In this document: positions 1-11,964 of the stretch, piece by piece | Numbering within the stretch: position 1 is the stretch's first letter | Layout: each line of letters opens with the position of its first letter | From: Smallanthus sonchifolius | Taxonomy: Eukaryota > Streptophyta > Magnoliopsida > Asterales > Asteraceae | Direction of reading: 5' to 3' | Length of the DNA stretch: 64,000 nt | NCBI GenBank assembly: GCA_023525975.1 | Contig: JAKNSE010000037.1 | Location: 7,918,501 to 7,982,500, forward strand | Notes under the pieces: generated by a model | Database searches by the model: none | What the model saw: only the letters and a program-made list of their open reading frames with translations | What the model was told of the DNA's origin: nothing | Translations under genes and position numbers: made by a program

Positions 1-1151
1 TAGGCTACACAACACTGAGGTTGTGCGTCTAGAGACAACAAAGAGAAAGCTAGAATTCGAAGATGAAAATAGCAAGACGTACAGGCCATCCACGGCACGG
101 TCAAGATCCAAGTTCATCAACAAAATCGCAGAGTTCACTTTTCCCCCAAAACTAAAAATGCCATCAAACGTGGGGAAATATGATGATTTGGGTGATCTAG
201 ATGGCCATCTCGTAATTTTCATAGGTGCGGTCGAGGTGGAACAATGGTCCATCCCGGTGTGGTGTCATATGTTCATGCAAACACTGACAGGAGCAGCGAG
301 GGTATGGTTCGATAGCCTTCCGGTGGGAGAGATAGGAAGCTTCGAACAATTGGAGGATAGTTTTCTTAAAGAACTTCAGCCAACAACGAAGATCTATAAA
401 AGACTCGACGGAACTGCACAACATCAAAAGAGCCGACAACGAATCTGTGGGAGATTTCATTCCTAAGTTCGTAAGAGAAAGCATACAAGTAAAAGGAGCT
501 AGTGAAGACATACGTATCTCAGCCTTTATCCACGAGGTCCGAAGCGAGCAACTAGTTGAGCTATTCCACGATAACCGCCCAAAAACGGTAGAAGAGATGT
601 TGGAAAGAGCAAAAGCGTTTGTACAAGGAAGGAAGGCGAGCGATCAGTTGAAGGATCGCACAGAGAAGAAAACAACTACATGGGATGTCCCTAGAAGGCA
701 GGCACCACATAAAACATGGGACAAACCGCACTTTCAACCACGCTTCCAACAGCGGAACGTGTCATTCCAGACCCGATATTCACCATCACCACGACCCAAT
801 ACTGGGCCCATTGTTAGTCTCCCACCACTAACTAAAACACCAAGCGAAATCTTAGCAACAGAGAATGTTAATTTCGTGAAGCCAGCTCCTATGAGACCAG
901 GCCCTAAGAAGGCCACAGACAAGTACTGTGAATTTCACAAAGACAATGGGCACACCACCAATGAATGCTTCTCCCTAAGGAGGCAAATCGAATCAGTGAT
1001 TAAAACAGGCAAGTTGGCACACCTGTTGAAAGAGCTGAAAGCAACACCCCAGTCAAGTGGAAAGAGAAAGGAGATTCTAATGGTGAATCCACCGTCAGGC
1101 AATGCAGGCATGAACAGAAGTAACGACCACATTGCGTCATGGATGGAGTAG
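1..1151 (+). pseudogene. gag: Tat element gag (partial, frameshifted)
   Basis: The frame is open to the left edge and runs to about 460; the protein then continues in another frame from 447 to 1151, so there is a frameshift near 450. The first part matches the retrotransposon Gag capsid region (aromatic-rich segment around AARVWFDSLP, about residues 90-100). The second ends in the Tat-type zinc-binding signature YCEFHKDNGHTTNEC at about 925-970. Gag forms the cytoplasmic virus-like particle that packages element RNA. A stop at 1149 separates it from protease. The family call is strong; the N-terminus is outside the window. Confidence 0.85.
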
Positions 1152-3110
1152 GAAATTATTTTCCCTTCAATTATAAGTGGAGATTTTGCAAGTAGTGCAC
1201 TACATGTAACTTCTGACATTGCGGGTCACCAAGTTCGAAGAGTTTATGTGGATACTGGAAGCACATCTAATATTATGTATGAACGTTGCTTCATGCAACT
1301 AGATGAAGAAGCACGGAAGGGCCTCGTCACACAAGTCCACCAGCTAACTGGCTTTTCAGGAGAAGTGGTTGTAACCACTGGGGAAAATACAGCTTCAGGT
1401 AACCATGGGGAACGAAACGGGAAGTCGAACGGTTCCAATGACCATCCTCATAGTACGCTCTCAGTCAAGTCACAATGTGATTCTAGGAAGACCGGGTTTA
1501 TGTGACCTCGGGGCAGTCATCTCCACCGTCCATGGAGCCATCAAATTTCCCACACCAACCGGTGTAGTAACTTTATACTCAACTAAAGAATGTAAAAGTG
1601 TAAAGGTTACAACAGCAGTGGCCCCGAAAGTCATAAGCAAACAAGAAGGCGTAGCGCAAGAAGAGTGGGCACTAAACCCAGAATTCCCGGAGCAGAAAAT
1701 AACCGTTGGACGCCAGCTGGGGGAGAAAACAAAGAAGATGTTGACACAATTTTTACTCAGTAACCTAGACGTTTTCGCTTGGCAGCCTTCAGACATGGAG
1801 TGGGTGCCAAGGGATATGGCAGAACACCGTTTGAACACATACAAGTCAAAGGAGCCAGTGGCACAGAAAAGACGACATTTTGGGCCAGAGAGAAATCAAG
1901 CAGTGTTGGCGGAGGTTGAGAAGCTTTTGTATGCCGGCATAGTGCGGGAGGTGAAGTACCAAACCTGGGTGGCTAACCCAGTCATGGTCAAGAAGGGAGA
2001 TGTGATGTGGCGGATGTGCATAGATTTCAAAGATCTTAACGCCGCGTTCCCTAAAGATTGTTACCCGCTCCCAGAAATCGATTCCAAAGTGTATGCTCTC
2101 GAAGGTTTCCCACTAAAATGGTTTGGATGCTTATAAAGGTTATTGGTAGGTATAGATGGCCAAAGATGATGAAGACAAGACAGCGTTCTACACTAGCGTC
2201 GGGATATTTTGTTTCACCAAAATGCCTTTCGGCTTGAAGAACACTAGAGCCACTTACCAGCAATTGATGGATGCAGTCTTTAGCAAACAAATCGGTAAAA
2301 ATCTTGAAGTTTATGTAGATGACCTGGTGGTGAAAAGCAAAAACGAAGAGGGGTTGTTAGGCGACCTTGGCGAAACATTCAAAACCCTGAGAAGTGTCAA
2401 CATGAAGCTGAACCCGAAGAAGTGTTCATTCGGGGTGGAGCAGGGTAAATTCTTGGGAGTAGTTGTCACTAAAGGCGAATTTCACGCAAACCTAGAAAAA
2501 GTGAAGGCGGTTCTGCAAATGCCCTCACCAAGATCTGTTAAAGACGTGCAAACGCTTAACGGGCGTCTTGTCTCCTTGAACAGATTCTTGTCAAAGCATG
2601 CTGAGAGAACTTAACCATTCATGGTGACTCTAAGAAACTGACTTGGTAAAAAGAATTTTGTATGGTCACAAGAGGATGAAAAGGCGTTTGAAGAAATGAA
2701 AAGGAATTTAAGCCAGTTGTCAACGCTCTGGTCCCGAAAGAGAACCTGACAATGTACCTATCTGCTGGAAGTGCGGCAGTAAGTGTGGTCTTGATGATAG
2801 ACCGGGGTGGTGTTCAAACCCCTATATACTTTATTAGCAGAGCATTAAAAGATCCAAAAACAAGATACTCACCAATGGAGAAACTGGTGTTATCTCTAGT
2901 GCACGCCTTAAGGAGGTTGCGACGATACTTCCAAGCTCACAACATTGAAGTAAAAACGGAGCACCCAATACAACAAGTTCTCAGAAGATCGAAGATCTCG
3001 GGAAGGTTATCAAATTGGGCAATTGAGCTGGGAGCATTCGAGCTTAAGTACAAACCAAGGTCCGCAATTAAGGGTCAGGTAGTGCCGATTTTTTGGTAGA
3101 AATACCAAAT
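1152..3110 (+). pseudogene. pol: Tat element protease, reverse transcriptase and first RNase H (broken)
   Basis: The protease active site VDTGS is near 1245 and is followed by a frameshift near 1405-1410. RT starts around 1700 (VFAWQPSDMEW, then WRMCIDFKDLN near 2010). A stop at about 2134 and a frame change lead to 2156-2614, which holds the catalytic YVDDLVV at about 2310. A stop at 2612 ends this block. The first RNase H lies in 2752-3099 (YFISRALKD...PMEKL) and lacks the usual first catalytic Asp, as is common in Tat elements. At least three frameshifts or stops make a functional polyprotein impossible. Confidence 0.85.
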
Positions 3111-3149
3111 GAAGAAAACATGAACAAATAGGTCGCACAAAGTAACCAG

Positions 3150-3549
3150 GAAGTTAAGGATGATAGCATCTGGAGTCTCCATACAGATGGGGCCTCAAAC
3201 GGTGAAGGCTAGGGGGCTGGTTCGATACTAGTGGGACCAGACCAGGTCGAGCTGACCTACGCACTAAGGTTGGATTTCAAAAGTTCTAACAATGAAGCGG
3301 GGTACGAAGCATTGCTCGCGGGCCTACGGTTGGCTTAGAAGATGGGCGTACGAAAACTACATGCTCATGTGGACTCATTGCTCGTAGCGAACCAGATCAA
3401 CGGCTCATAAAATGCTAAGGAAGAGTCAATGAAGCAATACCTTGAGAAGCCCAAGCCATAATAAAGTTGTTCGATGAATGTAAGGTAATACACATCCCAA
3501 GAAGCAAAAACAAGAAAGCCAATGCTCTTACTAAGTTGGCCTAAGTCAC
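3150..3549 (+). pseudogene. Tat element second (archaeal-type) RNase H, interrupted
   Basis: Motifs of the extra RNase H of Tat elements are visible in one frame with stops: TDGASN near 3185, SNNEAGYEA near 3290 and a VDSLL segment near 3370. In-frame stops at about 3211, 3339 and 3408 show decay. The domain is cut at 3549 by the Athila-like insertion. The next 38 bases of the same element reappear at 16462-16499, and the integrase region resumes at 40929. That a dual RNase H marks the Tat clade is established; the assignment here is from motifs. Confidence 0.8.
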
Positions 3550-5166
3550 TGATGTGCTCTAAATTATACATATATTTCACATCATTTACTTCCCATTTGT
3601 TGGCAATTTCTTTGTACATTGAGTTAATTTGTCACTCATTTAGCTTCTATTTAAGTTTCAGGAAAAACCAAGCTAAAAAGAACAAACAAGCGAAAAGACG
3701 GCAAAAATGCAAGAAATTGGCCAAGTCAGTAGGTGAAGCACGGGCCGTGCCCCACCAGGCACGCCCCCGTGCCCTCACCCAGCAGAAAAAGACAAAACTT
3801 TATACCCAAGCACGGGTCATGTCTCCCTAGGCACGCCCCCATGGTCAACTTTAAGTCATACCAGAGTACTGTTGTCGCCCAGTCAGACGAAGCATGGGGC
3901 CGTGGCCCACTAGGCACGCCCCCGTGTCTAGTACATGCATAGTATGTACGTGACTGAAACAAAAGCGGTTCACCAGGTGTCTCAGCACGGGGCCGTGCCC
4001 CACTTCCAAGACTATATAAATAGAGGCCTTTGGTTCATTTGTTGGAGTTGGCTTTTGTAGAGACCATTTGAAGGCCAAAGAAGACTCATTCGATCATCAC
4101 AATCCCATTTGGAAGATATCACCTTCACCTATTAGAAGCTTTGGTTACATCTTGAACTCACTATGACTTGCATGTATTTCAATTATGTTATGTTTGTGTG
4201 TAAGCTCATCATGAGCTAAACATCTTTTCAATCATCTTAGTTTGATGAAACTTAATAAATTACGTTAAACTCATGATTATGGCTAAAGTATTATGTTAAC
4301 GTAATGATGATTTTGTGTTAGTCTCTTGGTGGATTTGCATGCTAAATGTTTGTGGAACAACTTAAGGTTTATGAATGGGAAATCATATCATGTTGGAAAA
4401 CTTATGAGACTAACATTTATTTATAACCTTAACATCTTTTGTTAAAATGTTATAGCTAAGAATTAGGAATAATCTTTGAAACCTTAATTGTGAAAGAAAC
4501 ATAAAGATATGCAACTCTTGATCAAGATTTGGAAAAACAACGAGCAATGTTATGTCATTTCTTCAGCAAAAAGTTATACTAATCAAGAGTGTTGATGACT
4601 CACGCTAAAAATTTATATAACTCTGTTTTAGAATTTCATAAGTCAAGAAGTTACACTCTTTTATCTAACTAAACTAATCTTAAGTGGATGACATGTAATT
4701 TACTAATCGAATTCCTTCTTAATGATTAGGGAATTATAATCTGTAATTGGATTTTAGTTCATCTGCTTCAAGGAACATTAACGTAATAACAAGCTTTAGC
4801 CATATGAAAGAGATTGACATAATTAATGAGTGGATTCTAAACTAAGATGATTGACCCTTAAAAATCTTTATTTTCTCCTAGTTAAAATTTTCAGAAAGTT
4901 CAAAAAGATAATTTTCATTTCAACAAGAAAACAACTCAATTAAAAAAATCACCTTTTCACTAGTTACTTAATCTAATTAAAAACTTACGTTGAGACGTTA
5001 AACTGTGTTCATGGATTGACATCCGGTTCTTATCAAAACTATATTACCACTCGATAGGTGCACTTGCCTTTGTGTGTGTATTTTAGTCTAGGTGAAAACC
5101 ATCTTTTAAAATCGACATTTGTGTGAAAATCCTTATTAAAAATACATATATAGTTCACACACATCA
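3550..5166 (+). repeat. 5' LTR of Athila-like element A
   Basis: 1617-bp LTR starting TGATGTGCTC and ending ACACACATCA, immediately before the primer-binding site. It matches 14828-16461 over its length. It contains the CpG-rich palindrome array and TATA box (3738-4023) and, near its end, the segment CTCGATAGGTGCACTTGCC (about 5048-5066), which recurs almost unchanged in the solo LTR near 44510 and helps place that LTR in the same lineage. Confidence 0.93.
3738..4023 (+). promoter_or_regulatory. CpG-rich palindrome array upstream of the LTR TATA box (element A)
   Basis: Four blocks of related inverted words lie at 3738-3773, 3807-3842, 3889-3928 and 3983-4003, built from GCACGG...CCGTGC and GGCAC...GTGCC. 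The cleanest is the odd palindrome GCACGGGCCGTGC at 3738-3750. The last block ends about 10 bp before TATATAAATAG (4013-4023), the likely Pol II promoter of the element. The same layout is at 15018-15280 in the 3' LTR and, unexpectedly, inside the element at 10487-10662. A role in promoter control or silencing is inference. Confidence 0.75.
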
Positions 5167-5172
5167 AGTTTT

Positions 5173-5190
5173 TGGCGCCGTTGCCGGGGA
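5173..5190 (+). other. Primer-binding site of element A (tRNA-Asp type)
   Basis: TGGCGCCGTTGCCGGGGA lies 7 bp after the 5' LTR. It is the classical primer-binding site of many Athila and Tat elements, complementary to the 3' end of tRNA-Asp. It primes minus-strand cDNA synthesis. Confidence 0.85.
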
Positions 5191-5434
5191 CACGGTTTCA
5201 ACAATTTTTAATTCGTAAATACTAGTAAATATTTTTCAATTCATAGTTAGTCTGTTCTTTTTCTACAACAATTTCACAATTAGGTAATGAAAGTCCACCA
5301 CACCTGATCCTAATATCGTCACACCCTTTTCGGAACCCGAACGACATTTCCTTCATTGATTAAGAGAACGAACACGAACTGTAGCTGAGGCGATAGCAGG
5401 AGAAACCTGGGAGGACGCTCAATCAGAAGAAAAC

Positions 5435-6700
5435 ATGGCAGACGCAGAAGAGAGGAATATGACGTATTACGCCAAGCCGTCCCTTGACGGCTACGAATCC
5501 AACGTTACCCAACCAGCAGTTGCAGCCAACAATTTTGAAATAAAATCCAGTATCATTCATTTGGTAGAAAATTCTGCTCAATTTAATGGTCTACCTGATG
5601 AAGATCCCAATGCTCACATCGCTCGTTTCTTACGAATCTGCGCTACTTTCAAAATCCATAACTGTTCTGATGACGCTGTTAGACTTAGGCTCTTTCCATT
5701 TTCACTCTGTGGTCGTGCCCTGGAATGGTTAGATGCACTGCCCCCTGGCACCATAACAACCCGGGCAGAAATGGCCGATCAATTCTTGCTAAAATACTTT
5801 CCACCCGACAAAACTGCCAAGTTAAGATCAAGTATCACAGGTTTCCGTCAAGATGACGATGAATCACTACATGCAGCATGGGAAAGATACAAGTCCCTTC
5901 TGAGAAGATGCCCACACCGCGGTCTAGATCTATGGCTACAATGTCAAACATTTTACGATGCCATCAGTGGAGCGCACAAGCAGGCTGTCGACCAATGCGC
6001 TGCATGAGACTTTGGAGGAGCAACCCCAACATAAGCATTCCAAGCATTGGAAAAGACCGCCATAAAAGGTTTTGCTTATAATCCATTAAGGGCCTGATCC
6101 ACCCAAAAGGGTATGCATCATGTTGATACTGATACCATGGTAGCAGCTTAATTAGAAGCACTCACAAAAAAATTCGAACAAATGCAAACCGAGTAAAAAA
6201 AGTACAAGTTCGATGCGATACATGTGGAAAGCAGCACAAAAGTAGTGAGTATCAACAAGCAATGGTGGTAGAAGATGTTGATTATTTTGGAGGACAAAAA
6301 AATTCCTATGGAAATAATTATAACTCTAACTGGAGAAACAAATCTAACTTTAGAGAAGGAGAAAACAACCAACAACCTCCAGGGTTCAACCAAAGACCAC
6401 CCTTCCAATAACAAAATGCACCTTTTCCACCCAAACAACCATCCCAAGGACAGAACAACAGCAATCAAAGCAATGGGGAAACTAACGTTGAAAACCTTTT
6501 ACAACAACTTCTAGCTAATACTCAAAATTCTAAAAAATATTCGACAATCTTTTCCAAAAGCATGAAGTTGAGATGAGAAGTCAAAAGGCATCCATGCAGA
6601 CCATTGCAAAACAAGTAGGACGAATGGCACAACTTCTTTCAAAGTGTCAGCAAGGAGGCCTTCCTAGTAACACACTACCCAATCCTAATGCATAAGTAAA
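5435..6700 (+). pseudogene. gag: Element A gag (broken)
   Basis: An open stretch of 190 codons from ATG 5435 has the Athila/Tat Gag capsid signature (FNGLPDEDPNAHIARFLRIC at about residues 50-69; ALEWLDALPPGTITT at about 100-114). It stops at 6005 where an intact Gag would continue. The downstream frame has stops near 6030, 6090 and 6150 and degenerate remains to about 6700, rich in Gln/Asn, where an intact copy has its linker before protease. No intact zinc knuckle was recognised. The start is the first ATG after the leader. Confidence 0.75.
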
Positions 6701-6834
6701 CGCTGTTACACTCAGGAACAGCAAGACCACAAAGGAAGGAGTCATCTCCACCTCTCAGCAAACCACAACAGAGGAATGCCCAATTGATACACATGATGTC
6801 ACACTTCCTCCTGCTGAGAAACAACACAAGGAAC

Positions 6835-7520
6835 CTGTTCAGACATATGTCCCACCCCTTCCATATCCGGGACGCATGAGAACGGAAAAACTAGAAAAGG
6901 AGTACGGGAAATTCTTAAGATTGTTTAAGTAATTTCACATAAATCTACCCTTCATTGAAGCTCTTGCTCAATTGCCAAATTATGAAAAGTTTCTCAAAGG
7001 CGTATTGACAAACAAGAAAAAACTTGATGAGCTATATCACGTAATACTAAATGAGGAATGCTCAGCTGTCCTGCAGAACAAACTTCCCACAAAGATGACT
7101 GATCCAAGTAGTTTCACCATTCCGTGTTTAATAGGAGATCTCTCAGTCAACAACGCCTTGGCCGATCTTGGCGCAAGCATCAAACTAATGCCATATGCAG
7201 TATTTGAAAAGCTAGAGTTGGGAGAACCCAAACCAACCCGTATGAGCATCCAGTTGGCTGATCGTTCAGTAAAATACGCTCGAGGCATAGTAAAAAACAT
7301 GTTGGTTAAAATCGATAAGTTCGTCTTTCCTGTCGATTTCGTTATCTTAGACATGGATGAGGATAAGAACGTCCCCCTTATCTTGGGATGACCCTTTTTG
7401 GCTACCGGCAAAGCCCTCGTTGATGTCTGCATAGGAAAACTCACCTTAAGGGTAGACATCGATGAAATCACTTTTGATATCAGGCAATCCATGAAGCACC
7501 CGCAACATCATGATGATTCT
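6835..7520 (+). pseudogene. Element A aspartic protease region (broken)
   Basis: The open segment 6972-7391 carries the Athila-type protease core: PCLIGDLSVNNALADLGASI, with DLGAS replacing the retroviral DTG/DSG, then LADRSVKYARGIVKNMLVKI and FVILDMDEDKNVPLILG. Such a D-L-G-A-S motif is usual in this lineage. The frame breaks right after PLILG at 7391, where the expected RPFLATG continuation is displaced by one base, and the region continues to about 7520. Upstream, 6835-6971 reads as the usual basic linker with one stop. Confidence 0.75.
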
Positions 7521-7837
7521 CTGTACTTTATTAATGTCTGTGACTCTATCATTAGTTGTCATCTTCGAGAAACTTGAGAGAAGGAAGCATGTGACACTCA
7601 GCTAATTGAATAAAGTGTGCCCGAAAACTGCACACAAGAAGAGGTCCTGCAAGTGGAAGGGTCAGAGGAAAACAACACCCAATTGGACCAATCATGCGAG
7701 GACATTGACTGAGATTCTGAACCAATAGAAAAACCATCCTCGGAAGAACCACCCGTTCTTGAGTTAAAAGAACTACCATCGCATCTGGAGTATGCTTTCT
7801 TGGAAGAACAATCCTAATTACCCGTGATCATCTCTTC

Positions 7838-9290
7838 TGAGTTGAAAATTAGAAGTCTAAACTCCTTAAGGTCCTTAAAGAACACAAAAAGGCTATAGCC
7901 TGGAAGATCATGGATATAAAAGGGATTAACCCATCATTCTTCACTCATAAGATTTTGATGGAAAGCGAATACAAGCCAGTTGTTCAACATCAAAGGAGAT
8001 TGAACCCCAGCATGCAAGAAGTGGTAAAGAAGGAAGTTATAAAATTATTGGATGCAAGGCTCATTTATCCCATTTCCGATTCACCTTGGGTCAACCCTGT
8101 ACAGGTTGTACCCAAGAAGGGAGGAATGAAAATAGTAATGAATGAAAAGAACGAGCTCATTGCCACTCGAACCATAACTGGATGGAGGGTTTGTATTGAC
8201 TACCGAAAGTTAAACGACTCCTCTAGAAAATATCACTTTCCACTTCCATTCATCGATCAAATGCTAGAAAGACTTTTCGGCAGAATGTACTACTGTTTCT
8301 TAGATGGTTTTTTCGGGTACTTCCAAATTCCTATAGCCCAGAAGAATAGGAAACGACAACGTTCACTTGTCTATACGGAACATTTGCCTACCGACGGACG
8401 CATTTCAGCGATGTATGGTAGCCATCTTTCATAACATGATTAAAGATTCAATGGAAGTGTTCATGGACGATTTCTCAATTTTCGGCGACTCTTTTGAGCA
8501 CTGCCTCGGTAATTTGGAGAAAATGCTAACTAGATGCGAGGACGCCAACCTTGTCCTTAATTGGGAGAAATGTCATTTCATGGTGACAGAAGGAATAGTG
8601 TTGGGACATAAAATCTTGAAAGCAGGATTGGAAGTCGATCGGTCTAAGATAGACACCATTTCAAAACTTCCACCGCCCACTTCCGTAAAATCTATTAGAA
8701 GTTTCCTAGGGCATGCCGGTTTTTACCGCCTATTCATTAAAGACTTTTCAAAAATTGCACGTCCTATGACTCAACTCTTAGAAAAATATGCCACCTTCAT
8801 ATTTTCTAATGAATGTCTAAAAGCGTTCGAACTTCTAAAAGAAAAACTCATCAATGCCCCGATCATGGGTGCTCCTGATTGGACCTTACCATTTGAGTTA
8901 ATGTGCGATGCAAGCGATTTTGCTGTAGGAGCCGTCCTAGGACAGTGAAAAGAAAAGCACTTCCACTCAATCTACTTTGCAAGCAAGACCTTGAACGATG
9001 CTCAAGAAAACTACAACACCACTGAAAAAGAACTCTTGGCAGTAGTTTTTGCATTCGATAAATTTCGTTCATACCTTGTTCTTTAAAAAAAAATCGTCTA
9101 CACGGATCATGCAGCACTGCGTTATTTGTTCAGCAAACAAGATGCTAAGCCAAGGCTGATCCGGTGGATACTCTTGTTACAAGAATTCGACATTGAGATT
9201 TGCCACAAAAGAGGAGCAAAAAACGTCGCAGCTGATCATCTCTCACGTCTTGAATGTCAGACCTCAGCCGAAACATGGAGATTAACATCA
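7838..9290 (+). pseudogene. pol: Element A reverse transcriptase and RNase H (broken)
   Basis: RT begins near 7838; 7910-8370 shows WVNPVQVVPKKGG, GWRVCIDYRKLN and a DGFFGYFQI segment (usually D-G-Y-S-G). The frame then jumps near 8370-8405, where the stretch before FQRCM is missing or scrambled. Downstream 8400-8948 holds the catalytic FMDDFS near 8465 and FLGHAGFYR. RNase H follows (CDASDFAVGAVLGQ near 8905, a stop at 8946, then TDHAALRYL near 9105 in another frame, ending HLSRLE near 9255). The lesions rule out activity. Confidence 0.82.
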
Positions 9291-9389
9291 ATGACAACTT
9301 CCCGCATGAATTTCTTATGAGTATAGATACAATCTATGAAGAGTATAACTGCTAAAAAGGTGTTTGATTCAGGTTTTTTCTAGCCCACA

Positions 9390-10370
9390 ATCTTTAAGGA
9401 TGCTTATGCCATGGTACGATCATGCGACGCCTGTCATAGAGCCAGTAATATTTCATTAAGGAACGAGATGCCTCAAAGACCTATTCAGGTCTGTGAGATA
9501 TTTGACGTATGGGGGATTGACTTTATGGGACCATTTCCGGTTTCCTTCGGAAACCGTAACATATTGGTAGCAGTTGATTACGTTTCAAAATGGGCTGAAG
9601 CTCAAGCACTCCCCACTAATGATGCTAGGATAGTAGTTAAGTTCCTGAAAAGACTATTCGAGCGATTCGGCGCACCAAAGGCACTCATCAGTGATAGGGG
9701 AACACATTTCTGTAATGCTCAATTAGAATAAGCCTTGTCTCGCTATGGTGTACATCACCGGTTTGCCACACCTTATCATCCACAAACGAGCGGACAAGTG
9801 GAGGTGACGAATCGAGGCATCAAAAGGATCCTCAAAAAGACCGTCGGACACAACAGAAAGGATTGGTCCGAGAAGCTCGATGATGCACTATGGGCATTTC
9901 GCACGACCTATAAAACACCCATTGGGACCACTCCATTCAAATTAGTCTATGGAAAATCTTGTCATCTCTTAGTCGAGTTGGAACATAAAGCGTATTGGGC
10001 ATTGAAAACTGCTAATCTGGATCTGGTACAAGCCGGGAAAATCAACGAGCTCGAGGAACTACGTTGTCAGGCTTACGAAAACTCTAAGTTATACAAAGAC
10101 AAGACAAAAAGGTTGCATGATTCCCGCCTAAACGAAAATAAACAATTCAAAGCCGAAGATCGTGTCTTGCTTTACAATTCCCGCCTTCGTTTATTCCCTG
10201 GGAAACTAAAATCCCATTAGTCCGGACCTTACACCACAAAGGAAGTTTTCCCGAATGGAGCAGTTGAGGTCGAACACGAGGATGGGAGAAGTTTCAAGGT
10301 GAATGGTCATCGTTTGAAGGCTTATATTCAGGAGCAATTAGAAACACTCTCGGAGTTTATCTACCTATAA
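9390..10370 (+). pseudogene. Element A integrase (broken)
   Basis: The N-terminal HHCC domain is reduced to CDACHRASN near 9423-9450. The sequence between the end of RNase H (9300) and here is too short, so the two His residues are lost. The core is good: WGIDFMGPFP (first Asp), ALISDRGTHFCN (second Asp) and HPQTSGQVEVTNR (Glu). One in-frame stop lies at 9729. A C-terminal Athila-type tail runs to about 10370 with a stop at 10218. Confidence 0.82.
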
Positions 10371-10486
10371 CCCGAGGGCAATTAATCAAAATGGGGAGGG
10401 TCTTGCCAAAGACCCAACATTAAACATTGGCACCTTAAAAATATCTTATTTCTTAATTTTTGAAAATTTTTGAGTCTGAAAAGTGA

Positions 10487-10662
10487 GGTACGCTCCCGTG
10501 CCTGGGTAGACACGCCCCCATGTCTTACCATGAAATCTTTGCCACGATCTCCGCTGAGTCCGTACCCGTTGCAGGTCTGATCACTACGTAATCACTGTGG
10601 AGCACGCCCCGTGCTTGCCCAAGCATGACCCGTGCTTGGCCTTCTGATTTCCCTATAAATAG
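10487..10662 (+). promoter_or_regulatory. Internal promoter-like block of element A: LTR-type palindromes plus TATA box
   Basis: After pol, the same CpG-rich words as in the LTR reappear, including the perfect inverted repeat AGCACG-CCC-CGTGCT (10601-10615) and AAGCATGACCCGTGCTT (10621-10637). They are followed 17 bp later by TATAAATAG (10654-10662). An ATG begins about 43 bp downstream at 10705. The arrangement copies that of the LTR promoter but is not part of an LTR copy, since flanking sequence does not match. A separate transcript for the downstream ORFs is inferred. Confidence 0.55.
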
Positions 10663-10704
10663 CATCTTCATTCTTGTTTCATTCCACACCTTCAAAAGAG
10701 AATA

Positions 10705-11013
10705 ATGAAGACGGATTCCAGGGAGAGCATGTCGTAATGGGTCCCGGTGAAGAAGCTAAGGACAGAGAGTCATGAAGCAACGACCGTGGACGTGGTTCTC
10801 AAGCTTAAGGAGCTAATCAAGGAGCTAACCGAGATGAACAAACTTGTGGAAAGGCGCTTGCTTCAACTTTGCGAGCGTTCAACTGAGATTAAGGAGGAGC
10901 TTGTCACGCTCAACCTGAAATTCGCTGACTTATGCAACCGCACTTCCCAATACCCGATGCCCATGCTCCCGCATGAGATATTCGGTGGTTTCATGAAAAA
11001 TGTTCTAGTGTAG
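10705..11013 (+). pseudogene. Coiled-coil ORF of element A (one premature stop)
   Basis: An ATG at 10705 opens a 102-codon frame ending at 11011-11013; codon 11 is TAA (10735-10737), readily explained as CAA to TAA. The rest is an uninterrupted helical, Leu/Glu/Lys-rich segment (KLKELIKELTEMNKLVERRL, then KEELVTLNLKFADL) that looks like a coiled coil. It sits just after the internal TATA block, where Athila elements carry their extra 3' ORF. No family was recognised. It could be the first exon or first part of the ATHILA ORF-1-like gene that follows. Confidence 0.45.
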
Positions 11014-11964
11014 GGAAGAAGTTTGTAAAAGAGTCTCGTTTTGACCCATGAAGCTCCCGACTTGTATTTCGATTTCCTATCTAATGAAATGATCGTGTGT
11101 TATGATTTGCGCTTATCTTAATCTTGAATCACTAACTAATCTTGTTGTGATGGATCTGAGACTTTGGTGGCCATGCAAAAAAAAAAAATATCAAAATTCT
11201 GCACAGTGTAACGGGGCACGACCCGTGCCTAGGAAGGCACGCCCTCGTGCCTAACAGTCGTAACAGCCTTTTCATTCCATTAAAAACACCAAGTTTTTAA
11301 CCCCATTCACCCACAATAACTCAACCGAATCCTCTCGGTTCTTGGCCACCAAACACCCCAATTTCACCAATTTCTTCAACAAATCTCTCAAACCTTCCAT
11401 CAAGGTATGTTTAGATCATTCTCTTGTAAGTAATTAGGATTTTATTTCATTTTTGGGTATGATTCTTGTTCTTGACTGGATTTTGCATTTCTTGAGTCAA
11501 AATTCTAAGTTTCTATTAAATCTTCGATTAATTTTGTAATTTTTGGGTTTAACTTGAGTTCACACCCGGGTTGACCCATTTGTTCATAAATTAGTTCTTT
11601 AGGTGTGATTCTTGTTGACCGTTGGTTAAAATCTGTTACAACCACAAATACAGAAAATCAAGGTTTCATAAAACCGGACTAGTGCACGAGTTCAAATCCC
11701 ATATTCTGCCCCTTCAGTGCAGCATAGCTCGTGCCCCACCTAGCATGACCCGTGCTTTGACCACGCGACAGGTCTGGCAATGGTCCGGTACTGTACAATC
11801 AGGTCTGATAACCAAGCACGCCCCGTGCCTACCTAAGCTGCTCAGCCTTCTGTATAGAATAGGAAGTTCATTTAATTGATGCGTTTTGATTCAACTCACT
11901 TGTGCATTAACCTCTCAGGAATCATGGTTCATCCATACTTGGTTTTTTATGGTGACAATGAGGG
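11014..11964 (+). other. Element A inter-ORF region with further palindrome words
   Basis: No coding sequence is supported. Palindromic words recur at 11215-11229 (GGCACG-ACC-CGTGCC), 11235-11250 and roughly 11730-11835. The T-rich part 11400-11630 could be an intron: GTATG at 11405 follows a Lys codon, and a pyrimidine-rich CTCTCAG precedes 11921. This would fit a spliced 3' transcript but is not proven. Confidence 0.45.
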
